Assembly: GCF_029227915.1 (NCBI RefSeq)
Contig: NC_079885.1
Coordinates: 23,933,001-23,997,000, forward strand
From: Hydractinia symbiolongicarpus
Lineage: Eukaryota; Cnidaria; Hydrozoa; Anthoathecata; Hydractiniidae
DNA length: 64,000 bases
Reading direction: 5' to 3'
Position 1 is the stretch's first letter. Every line of letters starts with the position of its first letter. The notes below the pieces were generated by a model, which worked only from the letters and a program-made list of their open reading frames with translations, was not told the DNA's origin and ran no database searches. Shown piece after piece: positions 30,980-42,780 of this stretch. The position numbers and the translations under genes were made by a program.

Positions 30980-31830
30980 TCAGTATGTAAGACCTGAAAG
31001 AGGTATATGGCGTGAAGGATCGTTCAAGGTTGAATGTTTGTGTGAATCCATTTCGTCCTGGGCAACTTCAAGTTTTATTGAACATTTAGGATCTAAAATA
31101 TTTTTCCCAGCCTGATAAGGATTCTTAGAGAAAGCCCTGCGTGCATTCGAGATTTTCCAACGTTTTTTCCTTTTCCGCTCACCTCCGCGAAGTAACCTTA
31201 ACTTGGCCATTATATCATCTAAAAGGTTTTGCATGTTGCTTTTCTCAACTGGGTCAGATGTGCTCTTAAGAGTTCGGTGTAGATTGTTCTGATGCTGCGT
31301 AAAGCTCTCCTGTTCAAACCTGATAGATTGTGCTGGGAAAGTGACCTTACACCAAACAGGTAAGACGCATGGTAGTAAATTGTTGATTCCAACAGCTCCA
31401 CTTTTTTGACAATGGGTAAGAGCCTAGAAGATTGTGGAAAACTGCATCATCAAGGGAATTCCACAATTTTGTGTCAATTGACTTCGGCCAAGCAATAGTT
31501 TGTTTTCATTTCATAGTGCTAAGATGGTCAGGTTCTGTTGATTGCTGAGAAAGAACACTGTGGGAGTTATCCGGGTTAGCTTTCAGCAGCCGAGACTTTT
31601 CAGTGGAATCAACAGCTAGCACATCTTGCAAAACAACTTTACACGATTTCAATGTCCAATGCTTAGTGGAAGGGAGTAACGAAGAATCACAGGTAGCAGG
31701 AAGGACAAAGGAGTTAGTAATAACGAAATCGATATCCGGAGGGGTAGTCCTAATACGGTCAGGGTCTATCTCGTTGGGGGTATTATTGTTTAAAAAATGT
31801 AACTCTGTTGTAGACCATAAAAATCCCACG
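30980..31830 (-). pseudogene. RLE-LINE pre-RT region, copy E5
   Basis: Three minus frames in sequence: the first (31506-31829) is of unknown function, then SIDTKLWNSLDDAVF and KKVELLESTIYYHASYLFGV, then LRKATCKTF. The last piece is GGERKRKKRWKISNARRAF, then SKNPYQAGKNILDPKCSIKL and STLNDPSRHIPLSGL. Together they match the region just before the RT in the anemone/coral RT family (basic RRxxRRKRxxxR block, AF..NP, LSDP.R). The RT itself is missing; the sequence breaks at 30980 next to the RPA-like gene. Confidence 0.65.
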
Positions 31831-32092
31831 GGCCGGCCTAAGCTTTGTCGGAGCGACAGATAACAATTGGGTTGGGGCTGCCAACTTTTACGCGGGCTAA
31901 GCAGGCATGTTTTTCATGCCATCCTACGACTCTACCTATTGACCCCTTGCGTGACAGTACTATCTGTCTATTGCTGAATACTTCACTTATAACTGGTGAC
32001 TGACAATAGGGAGTGTGATGTTACATGTAACAGAAAAATAACAGAAAAACAACACACATACATACACACACAAAACAAAATGAGCAAATAAA
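31831..32092. other. Putative 5' leader of E5, no gene
   Basis: Contains GGCATGTTTTTCATGCC, a short perfect hairpin, and an ACACACATACATACACACAC simple stretch. No ORF. Confidence 0.4.
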
Positions 32093-32231
32093 TAAGAAAA
32101 TAATTTACAAAGAGGTGGCAAGCCACCGCAATGATGAACTCAACCTGGTCTTTGGAAATAAGCTAGAGGTTGTACTCCTCTAGAGAAAATGCCTCTAAAA
32201 ACACAATTCTCCCTTTTTACAAATTAATTTA
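32093..32231 (-). repeat. LINE terminal hairpin block (minus copy)
   Basis: TTTACAAAGAGGTGGCAAGCC then ACCGCAATGATGAACTCA, CTAGAGGTTGTACTCCTCTAG and CCTCTAAAAACACAATT. This is the inverted counterpart of 37207-37345. On minus it precedes E5; on plus it precedes the RT remnant E6. Confidence 0.75.
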
Positions 32232-32295
32232 TGAAGTTTCTCTATCTAATTTCACAAAACTAGAGTAAAGATTTTCTGTTTTCATTAGGAAATTG
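32232..32295 (+). pseudogene. LINE RT remnant left of the Kolobok insertion (E6)
   Basis: Plus frame EVSLSNFTKLE, one stop, then RFSVFIRKLL, matching EVSMSAASKLEQKVSHL of copy E4. It is interrupted at TTAA by the Kolobok element and resumes at 35564 with KLHHSISNISLYSS. Confidence 0.7.
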
Positions 32296-32498
32296 TTAAA
32301 GGGAAACTAAGGTCAAAAAAAAATGTTGTTAAAAAAAAATTAAGAACGTTGTATAACATCTAAATAAACCATTGAAAAAAAATTAACTCTTAATTTTCAT
32401 TATTTAGGCTGTTTTAGCCCATTAAAGTTCTAAGGTTTTCTGAAATTAACCGTGTACTCCATTCACGGTTCCTCGTGAACCATACAGAATTATGACGT

Positions 32499-33488
32499 AT
32501 GAGCCGCGAGACTCAAAATCACTTAGACATGGATAGCAGCGAAGAAAGTAGTTGTGCTAGTGAACATAGCGAAGTATATAGTTCTGAAACAGATGAAAGT
32601 ATTTGCAAAGGGTGTTATGATAACGAACCTGAATATACTGAAAGTCAGTTGAAAAACATTTGTTCATCAAAAACTGCGAATGATATTTCAGACGACGACG
32701 AAGATGAGGATTTAGACTCAAGCAGGTTAGAAAACTTACATTGGTGTAAGTGTAAAAAATGTGATATACACGAGTTAATGACTGTTGAAGAATGCAAGTG
32801 TTGTTTGGAGTTTACAACTTTACTGGGAGAAAAGCTGGAAGAGAATACATGTATTACCTTGCATAAAGATTTTATTATTCTTTGTTTAAATCGCACGTAT
32901 TAGAGACAGCAAGCATTAGACATCGCAGATATCAAAATAATTTCAAGGATATAAAATCTTTTCAAAACAAGTAAGCTTATTATTCTACCTTTCAAAACAA
33001 ATATAAAATATTACTTCATATGCGAAAAAAAAATGCGTTCTTTATCTACATAAAAGTTCGTTTACTGAATGTGAGTCAAAGAATATTTAAAAATATATAT
33101 ACAACATTTTGTAAGGCCTAGGTTCCACAACAACAAAACATATTATATTCTTTTTAGACAACTACGCTTTTCAGCATACAGACAATATACGGCTTGGGTG
33201 CATTACTATGAAACACTGGGAAAAGGATGTAGAGTTGTTATACCGGCATGCGTTGTGAAAAAAATTCGTGAAAGTTTCCCAGAAAAAGATGGAAAATATA
33301 CAGAAAATATACAAGCCAAATTTCCTTGTTCTTATAAAAAAAAGTGTATAACAAACAAATCAAATCTACTTAGAAAATCGTTTTACTTTTTTATTTTTTT
33401 CAAGAGTGGTGCCGAACCTTTTCCTTTAGAAACTTGTATAGTTGAGGTGGCAATGATTTTTTTTGTTGTAGGAGACTGGCACGAATAA
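32499..33488 (+). CDS. P2X7-type intracellular-domain protein in Kolobok
   Basis: Exon 1 (32499-32970) starts MSRETQNHLDMDSSEESSCA and has an acidic Ser/Glu-rich leader. Then comes WCKCKKCDIHELMTVEECKC, CLEF and ITLHKDFIILCLNR, the cysteine-rich zinc-binding ballast domain known from the cytoplasmic tail of P2X7 receptors. Intron 32971-33157 has GT/AG ends and joins in frame. Exon 2 (33158 on) gives QLRFSAYRQYTAWVHYYETL and VIPACVVKKIRESFP with GKYTE, the end of the domain. A one-base change near 32898 makes an early TAG, so as written the copy is broken. No membrane segments: this is a stand-alone domain, not an ion channel. The exact stop is uncertain; the frame stays open to 33488, overlapping the transposase 3' end. 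Confidence 0.8.
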
Positions 33489-35259
33489 GTACAATATTTT
33501 GCTGATTTACCAGGTGAATCAAATCTTCCATCACCAAGAATGGCGTTGTCCGTACCATTTGATTCAAGACGCGCTTCTTTGATGCATTCTTGGAATTGTT
33601 TGTTGACAGTTGGAATAACAAGTGTTCTCTGTATAGAATAAAATGTTGTGTGATTGATGAAATTCATTCCAGCAAATTCTAATGGCTTTCGTATCCTATC
33701 ATATGTTTCACCAGAAAAGAAAATTGTCGCAGACAATAGCAAATTAAATGCTGGTAGTTTCCCGAGTAGAGGCTGGGTATTCCATTTGAAGACATGAGTG
33801 TGCAGCAAACATGTGAATTTACAATGCATACTTGTGCCGACATGGCTTTTTTCAACGGTGACTGAGGAGTTGCATTCAGGACATCGAACAAAACTAAATA
33901 GTTGTTCCAACATGCTTTCGTAAACTACAAACTTTTTTGCTTTTATAAGATCTATTTTATCCTCCTCCATGTCGTCTTCAGTTGAGCAATTACCAGGCAC
34001 ATATTCTTTATCCTCCCCAATGGCGTCTTCTAACTGACTACTGTCTGCTGTAAGCGATAGAGAAGTGATAGATATATCTGTGGTAGTTTCCAAAATGTTT
34101 ACATTATTTACTTCAAAAATGTTCTTTTTGGGAGTTGACGTAGCTTTAACATTTAATTTGTAAGTGGGGTCCAGTTGACAGGTATCTGGTGAATATATCT
34201 CTGGGAATTGGGCGCTAAAATCATTTCTTTCTTCACATCCTGTTTGAGCTGCAACATTTGAAACGGCGTTTCTAATACAACACTGAATTCCAATGTCTTT
34301 GAAACGCTGTTCAATAGACTAAAATAAAAAAAAAATTACACTTGGATACATCTTTCAATGTCACCAACCTTGTTTCCAGGATTTATATTCTTACCTCATT
34401 TTCATTAGAACAAAGATCAATTGTTAGCCCAAGTTGGTTTGTACTTGAATTTTCCGTGACGCATGATGATGTCGGTAATGTCTGTGAAAGTGTGGTTTCT
34501 TTGTTTTCACTAAGTAACTTCTTTACGGTCTAGAATAAAAAAATGAAGTGTAGATCAACCCTTATATTTTTCTTCGAAGTCCAGCCAGGTGCGCATGAAA
34601 ACTTAACCTGGTTTTCATTAACATTGATAACAAAAATAACATATGATAATAAAAAGTAATACCATTCGTGCATTTTTCCAAATTTTATTAAGAATTTTTC
34701 ATGGAAATTTTTATAAAATTTCCACTTGTTTTCACTACTTAAAAAAAATTACGAAACACATTTATATTTTAATAACAATATAGAAACCAGGCTATCTAAT
34801 TAAATATGTTCGCTAAAAGAGTTGTACCAGAAAAGGTTGAAATTAAAAAACATGATTTTTGTAACTCACATGTAGGCATTCTTCCTGCATTTTTCTTTTT
34901 AAAGATGAATCACGTTTTAATACGGTAGTGCCATCCATGTTAATAGATTCGTAAGTTTCGTGTTTAAAAATAGTTGGAACTGCTCCACAAAGTAGCTCTT
35001 TCCGTTTCGATGGTATCCCCGTTAGACGTCCTTTTAAATCATCTTTTATGCAGTCAGGATGGAAGTGGTCTTCACATACAACTTTATTTTTCCCAAATGG
35101 AAATGTTTCTACATTCAATCCAGTACCAATATTATGCAACCATTGTGCTGCGCGAAAGTTCTCAGTTGTATTCACTGGCTTTGGGATCATGAAAAAACTT
35201 TTTTTAGTAGTTACTCTCCCAGTGGTTTGCGAACATCCATATGCCAGGCAACTTGGCAT
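33383..35259 (-). CDS. Kolobok THAP transposase, C-terminally truncated
   Basis: Three exons on minus, all phase 0. Exon 1 is 35259-34870, exon 2 34529-34395 and exon 3 34318-33383, with clean GT/AG borders. Exon 1 is a THAP zinc finger: MPSCLAYGC, FMIPKP, AAQWL, VVCEDHF, GAVPTIF (C2CH ligands and the AVPTIF ending present). Exon 3 has CPECNSSVTVEKSHVGTSMH, LPAFNLLLSATIFFSGETYD and GDGRFDSPGKSAKYCTYS, the conserved block with the first catalytic Asp. The protein then stops at 33383, without the later DDE residues. So it can bind ends but probably cannot catalyse transposition. A full-length relative would have to supply activity. Confidence 0.85.
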
Positions 35260-35563
35260 TTTGAGTAGTAAAGACAAAATGTACAATTATAGTTAAGAAG
35301 TAAAATTCATCTTTTATGTCTTCATACATCAAATCAGGCGAACCTTATAGTATGGTTTTACTTACTCACTCGCGGATCATACGTCATTGCTCTCCATCGT
35401 AGAGTTTTTTATGTACTCTAACGGAGATGTAAATAATAACCTTTTTACACTAAAATCCTCATAAAAATACATTTTTTTTGAAAAAAAATTTAAGGTATCT
35501 TTTTTAAATAGTATAATAAACGTTTTTATGAAAAAAAAATTTTTGACCTTAGTTTCCCTTTAA

Positions 35564-36751
<1,188 letters not shown>

Positions 36752-36768
36752 GAATATTTTAACGAGTC

Positions 36769-37015
36769 AGCAAGGGGACTTGACTACACTCAGTCTTGTC
36801 TTTGGACAGTGACGACTCCACTTATTACCCCAGTCAAAAATAAAACAAAATCAAATAAAAATTAAGTTAGCAAGGGGGTTTGATCAAACTAGGTCTTGTC
36901 TTTGGAGAGTGACGACTCCACTTATTACCCCAGTTAAAAAAAAATATTAGCAGGGGGGTTTGATCACACATGATCTTGTCTTTGGAGAGTTACGACTCCA
37001 GTTATTACCTGAGTT
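36769..37015 (+). repeat. Three tandem LINE 3' modules
   Basis: AGCAAGGGG, TCTTGTCTTTGGA.AGTGACG and ACTCCACTTATTACCCCAGT start at 36769, 36869 and 36949. They are the reverse complement of the CCCAAAGACAAG/CCCCCTTGC modules in the minus-strand copies. Confidence 0.8.
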
Positions 37016-37029
37016 AAAAACAAAGAATA

Positions 37030-37345
37030 GCACAGTTGAACAGAAAGTGGTCAAAGTTTACTTTAGGAAGATAGGGATGTCTAGTTTCTGCTGATGACCT
37101 TCCGCGGACCTCTTCGAGGTGACCCAGCTAGACATCCAGGGTACTTAGGTACAGAAATATGGATCGAAACCTACCTGACCTTAGTTAAAGTTCTGTTCAT
37201 CTTTTCAAATGTGTTGTGTCTTTTTTTTTAATTAATTGTGCTTTTAGAGGCATTTTCTCTAGAGGAGTACAACCTCTAGCTTATTTCCAAAGACCTAACT
37301 GGTTGAGTTCATCATTGCGGTGGCTTGCCACCTCTTTGTAAATTA
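37030..37345 (+). repeat. LINE terminal hairpin block (plus copy)
   Basis: Carries GCGGACCTCTTCGAGGTGACC, then TTTTAGAGGCATTTTCTCTA, GAGGAGTACAACCTCTAGC, TTGCGGTGGCTTGCCACCTC and TTTGTAAATT. It is the same as the end of E2 (minus) and the inverse of 32093-32231. Confidence 0.75.
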
Positions 37346-37785
37346 TTTTCTCTATGACTGCTTGTGGAGCTGTTGGTGATGAAATAAACAGCGTCCTTTT
37401 TGCTGGAGATGGCGACCAAGCACCAGGAGATGGCAGATTGTCTGTTTACCGGTGTTGTTGGTTTTTCTAGTTCCGATACTTTTGTATCTCTCTTTATAGT
37501 TTTTACTGGGATTTTTGTGTTGACACTCATTTTAACAACTAGAGAAGAAAAGACAGTCACATAAAACATTAACATATCAGGGAGACATGTGGATGAGGAT
37601 AATTGGCATAATCAATTGAAACAATTTATTTCAGTTTCATTAACGGTTCACATTTAATTGAATTCAGTATTCAGACTAGTATTCAGGGACTTCCTTCCCT
37701 AGCAACCCACCACCCTGCATAACTTTATTAAAAGAAATAAAAAGAAAACAATATTCTTAACTTAACTTTTTGCTCAAAACTGCCT
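37346..37785. other. No gene seen
   Basis: Short open minus frame (MSVNTKIPVKTIKRD) without a recognised family. Otherwise AT-rich. Confidence 0.4.
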
Positions 37786-37789
37786 TTAT

Positions 37790-38394
37790 TTGTTTATTTT
37801 CTGCCCAATCCTAATATCAATAGCCTCGTGATCTGTAAAAAATACACTTTTGACAAACACTTGCACATCATATTTTAAAAAAAGATTTATTTACATAAAC
37901 ATGGTCTAAAATCGATCCAGCTATGTGTGTTGGCTCTGTAACTAATTGGTTATATTCACCTAAAATGTGATCCAGTTGTGAATTAGGTTTGAGGTTGAAG
38001 TCTCCCATGATGAAATCAATTTCATTAGCAATACTAAGATATTGGACAAACTCATAGAATGTTCTTATTTCACAATCAGATTTTCTGTATAAAAGTAATA
38101 CATTGATATCAATAATATTTGTGGTAATCTTGAAAATTGATGCACCATTTACTTGAAACTCTTTTTCTAAGTTGCAATCAATGTTGCAATATGCTGCAAT
38201 GCTGGAGTACTTATGAGAACTGTTATTGCACAGGATTGTAAATTTTCAATGGATACATCAGTCTGTTCATTGTCTGTTAATTGAGTTACTGTGCGGAGAA
38301 TAAGGTCCTTTTCTAGAAAACGAAGATCTGCCTTGATATAGGCATAGTTGATAGACAAAAACCCTGGTTTAGAAATTTCGAGTTTCTCATTCAT
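37790..38394 (-). pseudogene. EEP-type endonuclease relic of a Helentron-like element
   Basis: Joined minus frames read TQLTDNEQTDVSIENLQSC, ALQHIATLIA, GASIFKITTNIIDINVLLLY, FIMGDFNLKPNSQLDHILG, EPTHIAGSILDHVYVNKS and SVFFTDHEAIDI. The GDFN, LDHVY and (S/T)DH motifs define the exonuclease-endonuclease-phosphatase fold used by LINEs and fused after the helicase in Helentrons. A Pif1 helicase relic lies upstream on the same strand (39662-40710), which supports the Helentron reading. Several frame changes; dead. Confidence 0.65.
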
Positions 38395-38991
38395 ATCTTA
38401 TTCAGAACGTTATTCTATTGTTCTTTTTTCTGACCGTGCACAACTCAATATCACATTGCGCATATTAAGCAAAGTTTCATAAGAAGTTGAGAATAGTATA
38501 TCATTAAAGTTATTATTTTTATGATATAGAAGTATTTTTTAACAAATAAAATGTTTTCGTATAATGAAAAGAGTTATGTGTTATAATGTTACAAAAAAAT
38601 TAAAACGTAAAGTCCAGCTATTCTCGCATAATTACAAAAAATGTTAAGGGAAAAATGTTTTCGATTTTTCTCGACTGTTCATATATATAATTTAATAACG
38701 TGAATAAATTCATTTTTGTGTCTAGGAAACAAGATTATCATGCTTAAGTAAGTGCGGAAATAATAATACTATAACCTATTCCCACATGTAGCTACTGCAT
38801 TTCGAAATCGCGATGTGCTATAAATCAGTGTGTCAGAACAAAAATTTGTTACCAACATTTGCTATAGGGTAATAGTAAAAACAAATAAAAAGAAAATATA
38901 AACCGAAAAGCTTCTGGTAATTTTAACTTCTGTGTTTTTATTTGTTTTTACTAGAACAAAAATTGATTTTCAAGTATCGAGATGCGATAAA

Positions 38992-39175
38992 ATGCCAGGA
39001 GATAATTGTTCTATAGTTGGATGTCATACTATTCGAAGAGAAAAGGGGTAGGGATATTTAATTTGCCCTCCGCGAAAGTTAATAGTAAAGAATAGAGAAG
39101 GGAGTGGCTGAATGTGATAACAAAAGGTAGGGAGCGCAATGAGAATTTTAAGCTGTAGATAAAAAAACGATCGAG
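38992..39175 (+). pseudogene. THAP finger relic, unit 1
   Basis: ATG at 38992 gives MPGDNCSIVGCHTIRREKG, a THAP start with the first two cysteines, then after one frame change GIFNLPSAKV, EWLNVITKGRERNENFKL. The final THAP ligands (C..HF) are missing. Also present at 49594 in unit 2. Confidence 0.6.
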
Positions 39176-39661
39176 TTAACAACTGCGAAAGATACTTTCA
39201 TGCGAAAGATATAATTACATGTAAGTAGCGTACCTTGAAAAATTACGAAACATATCATGCGGACCGAAATATAAACTCTTTTTATAATAATATAATATAA
39301 TAGAATAATTGTAGACTCAGAATCATACAAATTCTAAGATTATTTACTCAGACTCAATAGCCTCAGGATAGAGGCTGTCTAAATTCTTTTTGCAGGAATC
39401 AGCTACAATACAAGAAAATCTCTGAACAGTTATGATTGACAAACCGACTTTTTCATTATTTACTGCTGTAGTTTCAACCTACCTTTACTCTTGCAACGTT
39501 TTTCTCAAATTCCGCACATAAACGAACCTGGTTCAATCTATAAATGAATAAGAAATTAGCTGGATCTTTTTAAAAACTACAGTTTTATTAACAGAAGTCA
39601 GATAAAGTTTTGCTAGCTAGCTTGCTAAGCGTGAATTTATGATAATGCATTTTCTTAAAAA

Positions 39662-40710
39662 TTACAAAAAGTACTTACATTTTCTGCGATAGATTCTTTC
39701 ATCTTCTGGTATTTCATTTTCTTCTAAAAACTCTAAAATTTCATCAAAATTGTCGTCTAAATAGTAAAAAGTTTCTTCTATATGCAATGTTTTCTCTTGT
39801 CGCTCTGCCATTTTTGAATCAGCGTGCACGGTTAGCTTAAAAATGCGCACTTTCAACATCAGCAAAAAATTGATCTTTGGCCCTTTGAAGTTTACCGATT
39901 TTCTAAACCAGGGTTTTTGTCCATCAAATATGATATCGGCAACATGTTTACGTAAAGATCTTACGTTGCACAACATCATAGATAATACTTTACTACTTCC
40001 ATCAAAATGTTCATTGTCTGTTATAAGATTGTGATTTTCCCGCAAATATAGGTATTCATTTTTAACTCTTTCATCAGCAGAAATTGCTTTGTTGCTGAAT
40101 GTTCCAGTTAAAAATAATCCTTTAAAAGCAGGGACATGGCTAAGAGCAACTTCTGACCACTGTTAAATGATTTTTGTTTAAATAAATCAAAACTCACAAC
40201 AACTTTGTTTAAACTGAGACCTTTAACTTTATGTACTGCGCATGCCCATGATAATGCAAAAGGAAATTGTGTGCGTTTGATTACAGATGCTGCTTCCTTT
40301 TTAGAATATGTTTTTACATCTACTGTGTTGCGTTCAACAGGTACAGCATCAAATCTTCCAGCCATTGGATCAGCTGTGTTTTTTATTATGACCAGCATTT
40401 ACAGAATCAAAATTTACATAAACCGCTTTAACGTTGTTGTTTTGCCATTGACTGTGAGTAATAGTTCCAATTTGGCCATTGATCAATTTATCCGGTATAT
40501 CAACATTAGAGGTATGTAACTGAAAAGTGAGTTCATTAGTTTGGCTTTAGCTCAAATTCAATATTTCGTCATAGACATGTTTTGGCACACCTTTTGGAAC
40601 CTGATCAATGGCCTTGATCTCAACAATTTGATTAATAACTTTCAGTATCATGACGCATTGTGCAGTCTTGCTGGTTCATTTTCTGCAAAAATATGAAGAG
40701 CGTCTATTGG
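39662..40710 (-). pseudogene. Pif1-like helicase C-terminal relic, unit 1
   Basis: Minus frames, in order, give SNVDIPDKLIN.QIGTITH, ADPMAGRFDAVPVERNTVDV, TQFPFALSWACAVHKVKGLS, VVVSFDLFKQKSFNSGQ, then after a frame change VALSHVPAFKGLFLTGTFSN, and ENHNLITDNEHF. This is the C-terminal part of a Pif1 helicase (motif V/VI region WA..VHKVQGL and VALSRV). It is followed by CNVRSLRKHVADI, the usual start of a fused EEP nuclease. The last frame (MAERQEKTLHIEETFYYLDD) is unrelated and unknown. The same frame breaks occur in unit 2 (49972-51015). Confidence 0.65.
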
Positions 40711-40719
40711 ATAGTTTTC

Positions 40720-42780
40720 ACTCTTTCTACTCGGGCAACTTACGGACAGTCTCCAAATATTTCGGGAAAAGCACGAGTATACCGCGTTTTATCATAATCT
40801 TCTAACGCGTTTTGCTATCTGACGTGTTTTTTGTCGTTTCAAATTGTGAAGAAGACAGGAAGGTGCCGTCATTTTTAAAAATGTATTTTTGTGTTGTTTT
40901 TGTGTTGACAGAAGTGGTTGGTTGTATATTTGGCTATCAAGGTATTTGTGATTACACAGAAAAACCAAGGTTGGTCATTATTTTTTATTTATTCTGTATA
41001 TTTGAACTTTCCTAACTTGGCTATAGCTAGCTAGCTTTAGACAGAATTATATATATAGATAGTTAGCTAGCTATAAACTCTTCGTGTAGTTCTTAGATTA
41101 CTGCAAATTACTTAGCTAAATAGTTGTGGGTCCTACCTCTGTACAAAAGAGTAGCTTAATTAGAAAAGCATTTTAGCTAGTATTCTTTTGCGTTAGATTG
41201 CACAAAATCTGCCACAAAACTGATTGTAAAAGATGATCGTTTTCGAGACTGTTTCGACATACAAAACGAGCTGTTAATTTTAGACTTTTGTAACTTAGAA
41301 AGTCAAGCTAATGATGTTGAAAAAGTTTAGTACTTGAGACAAAAACAACATCTCAAATTAATTTGAACTAATCTGATTTAGCTAGCTATATATATTTTCC
41401 ATTTATAAAAAACTTTTTTTTTTCAAAAGAAACTTCGAACGTTTTTAAACTATAGCTAGCTAGCTATATTCTTCTAAGTTTTGCATATACAACATTATTG
41501 TGTATAAAGCCAGTCAAAGAAACAAATACTTAGATATGTTTTTAAGAATATTAATTTCCTTCTTATACCTAGTAATATATATAGTACTAGTCGATAAGGC
41601 CGGTGAAAAAATCAACTCAGAAGGAAAAAAATATTCTTTAAGGTGTTTTGCTGTCGTCAGCATAGCATATACAAAAATATTTTTTTGAAATTTGTTTACA
41701 CGTTGCTTCCAATGTGCAGAGCTTGAAATGCTCATCAAAATAAAGAAAAGGAGATATAAGGGTTTAAAAATTTTGCTGATGTCAGCAATGGCCAGTCAAA
41801 CCCCCCAAATTTCTGTTTTAGAAATTTGAATACCTGTTGCCTTTAACGTATAGGTCTTTAAAAGCTGATCAAGAAAATGTATCGGATCATGTACTTTTGA
41901 CAAACGGTTACGGAGATATGGTGGTTTAAATGATTTTTGATGACGTCATCAACCTGTCCATTCCGAAACGGATTCGGGGACCCAGGTTTGGAAAAATTAC
42001 CCAAATTGGTCATAGATGGTCCCTATTTACCCACGCAGTGAAAAATCATTGACGTCACCACCTCGTTTCGAAGTTATTTGGCCTCAAAGTTTTCAAAGCA
42101 AAGGTGCACTGCAATGGTTTCAATAATCTAATATACGATATTGACGTTAAAGTAGTGTTATTGACGTATTTTCCTTTGGTGTTGAGTCAGTTATTTCGAT
42201 AGCTTGTGTTTTTGACAGTTCTTCCGTTCTACTAATCTCTTTCAATTTTTCAAGTGTGAGATTTTCTTGCTTAAAAAACCTTTTCTTTTAGGCGGATGAG
42301 CGACATGTAAATATAAATTAATCACGGACTTCGCTTGTTGCATTTTCGCCAAAATCACATGTTTTAGCCAGAGATTTCAATCGAGTAACATTATTAATGG
42401 TTTACTCAGTTCAGGAAATTAAAGCATTCCAATTACTCACTCTGATGATATCTCTTGTGCAATGAACAGTCTACTGTAAAAGTCTGGGTATTTTCTCATT
42501 TCTGTTTCTCATGTCTCCAAACCTCGTTTAAATTCATCCAACATCACTTTTGGTTTGTTAAATAGGAAATGAACCATAATGTCTTGAGTAGGGAGGATTC
42601 GATTCTTATCCTGAAAAATCAAAAATTTTATTTAATAACCCTTATGTATATATAATATATATCTCTTATAATAATACAGAGAATTCCATATTTTTCAACT
42701 AAATTTCAAAGTATTCATATAAGTATATGGACATAGAAAACACTTTTAGAATTCTTTATCTTCTTACTTTTAAAAGATAA
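40720..42780. other. AT-rich, no gene seen
   Basis: Unit 1-specific sequence with AGCTAGCTA words (41025-41075, 41385-41470) and short chance frames (40812-41015, 41500-41688). A foldback-like GTCATCA/TGACGTCA stretch lies near 41940-42060. Nothing that I can name. Confidence 0.45.

Larger units (their letters stand above)
32300..35559. mobile_element. Kolobok-type DNA transposon with TTAA target site
   Basis: Left end AGGGAAACTAAGGTCAAAAA from 32300; right end (minus) AGGGAAACTAAGGTCAAAAA from 35559. Both are flanked by TTAA (32296-32299 and 35560-35563). Length 3,260 bases. Inside are a THAP-domain transposase on minus and a P2X7-type intracellular-domain gene on plus, running toward each other. 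TTAA duplication and a THAP-DDE transposase point to the Kolobok superfamily; piggyBac also uses TTAA but its transposase is unlike this one. It is inserted inside the RT coding sequence of a LINE. Confidence 0.9.

Noticed and set aside
37085-37135. Hammerhead ribozyme (CTGCTGATGA word)
   Set aside because: The CTGATGA box is present but no GAAA box or closing stem III/I arrangement can be drawn.
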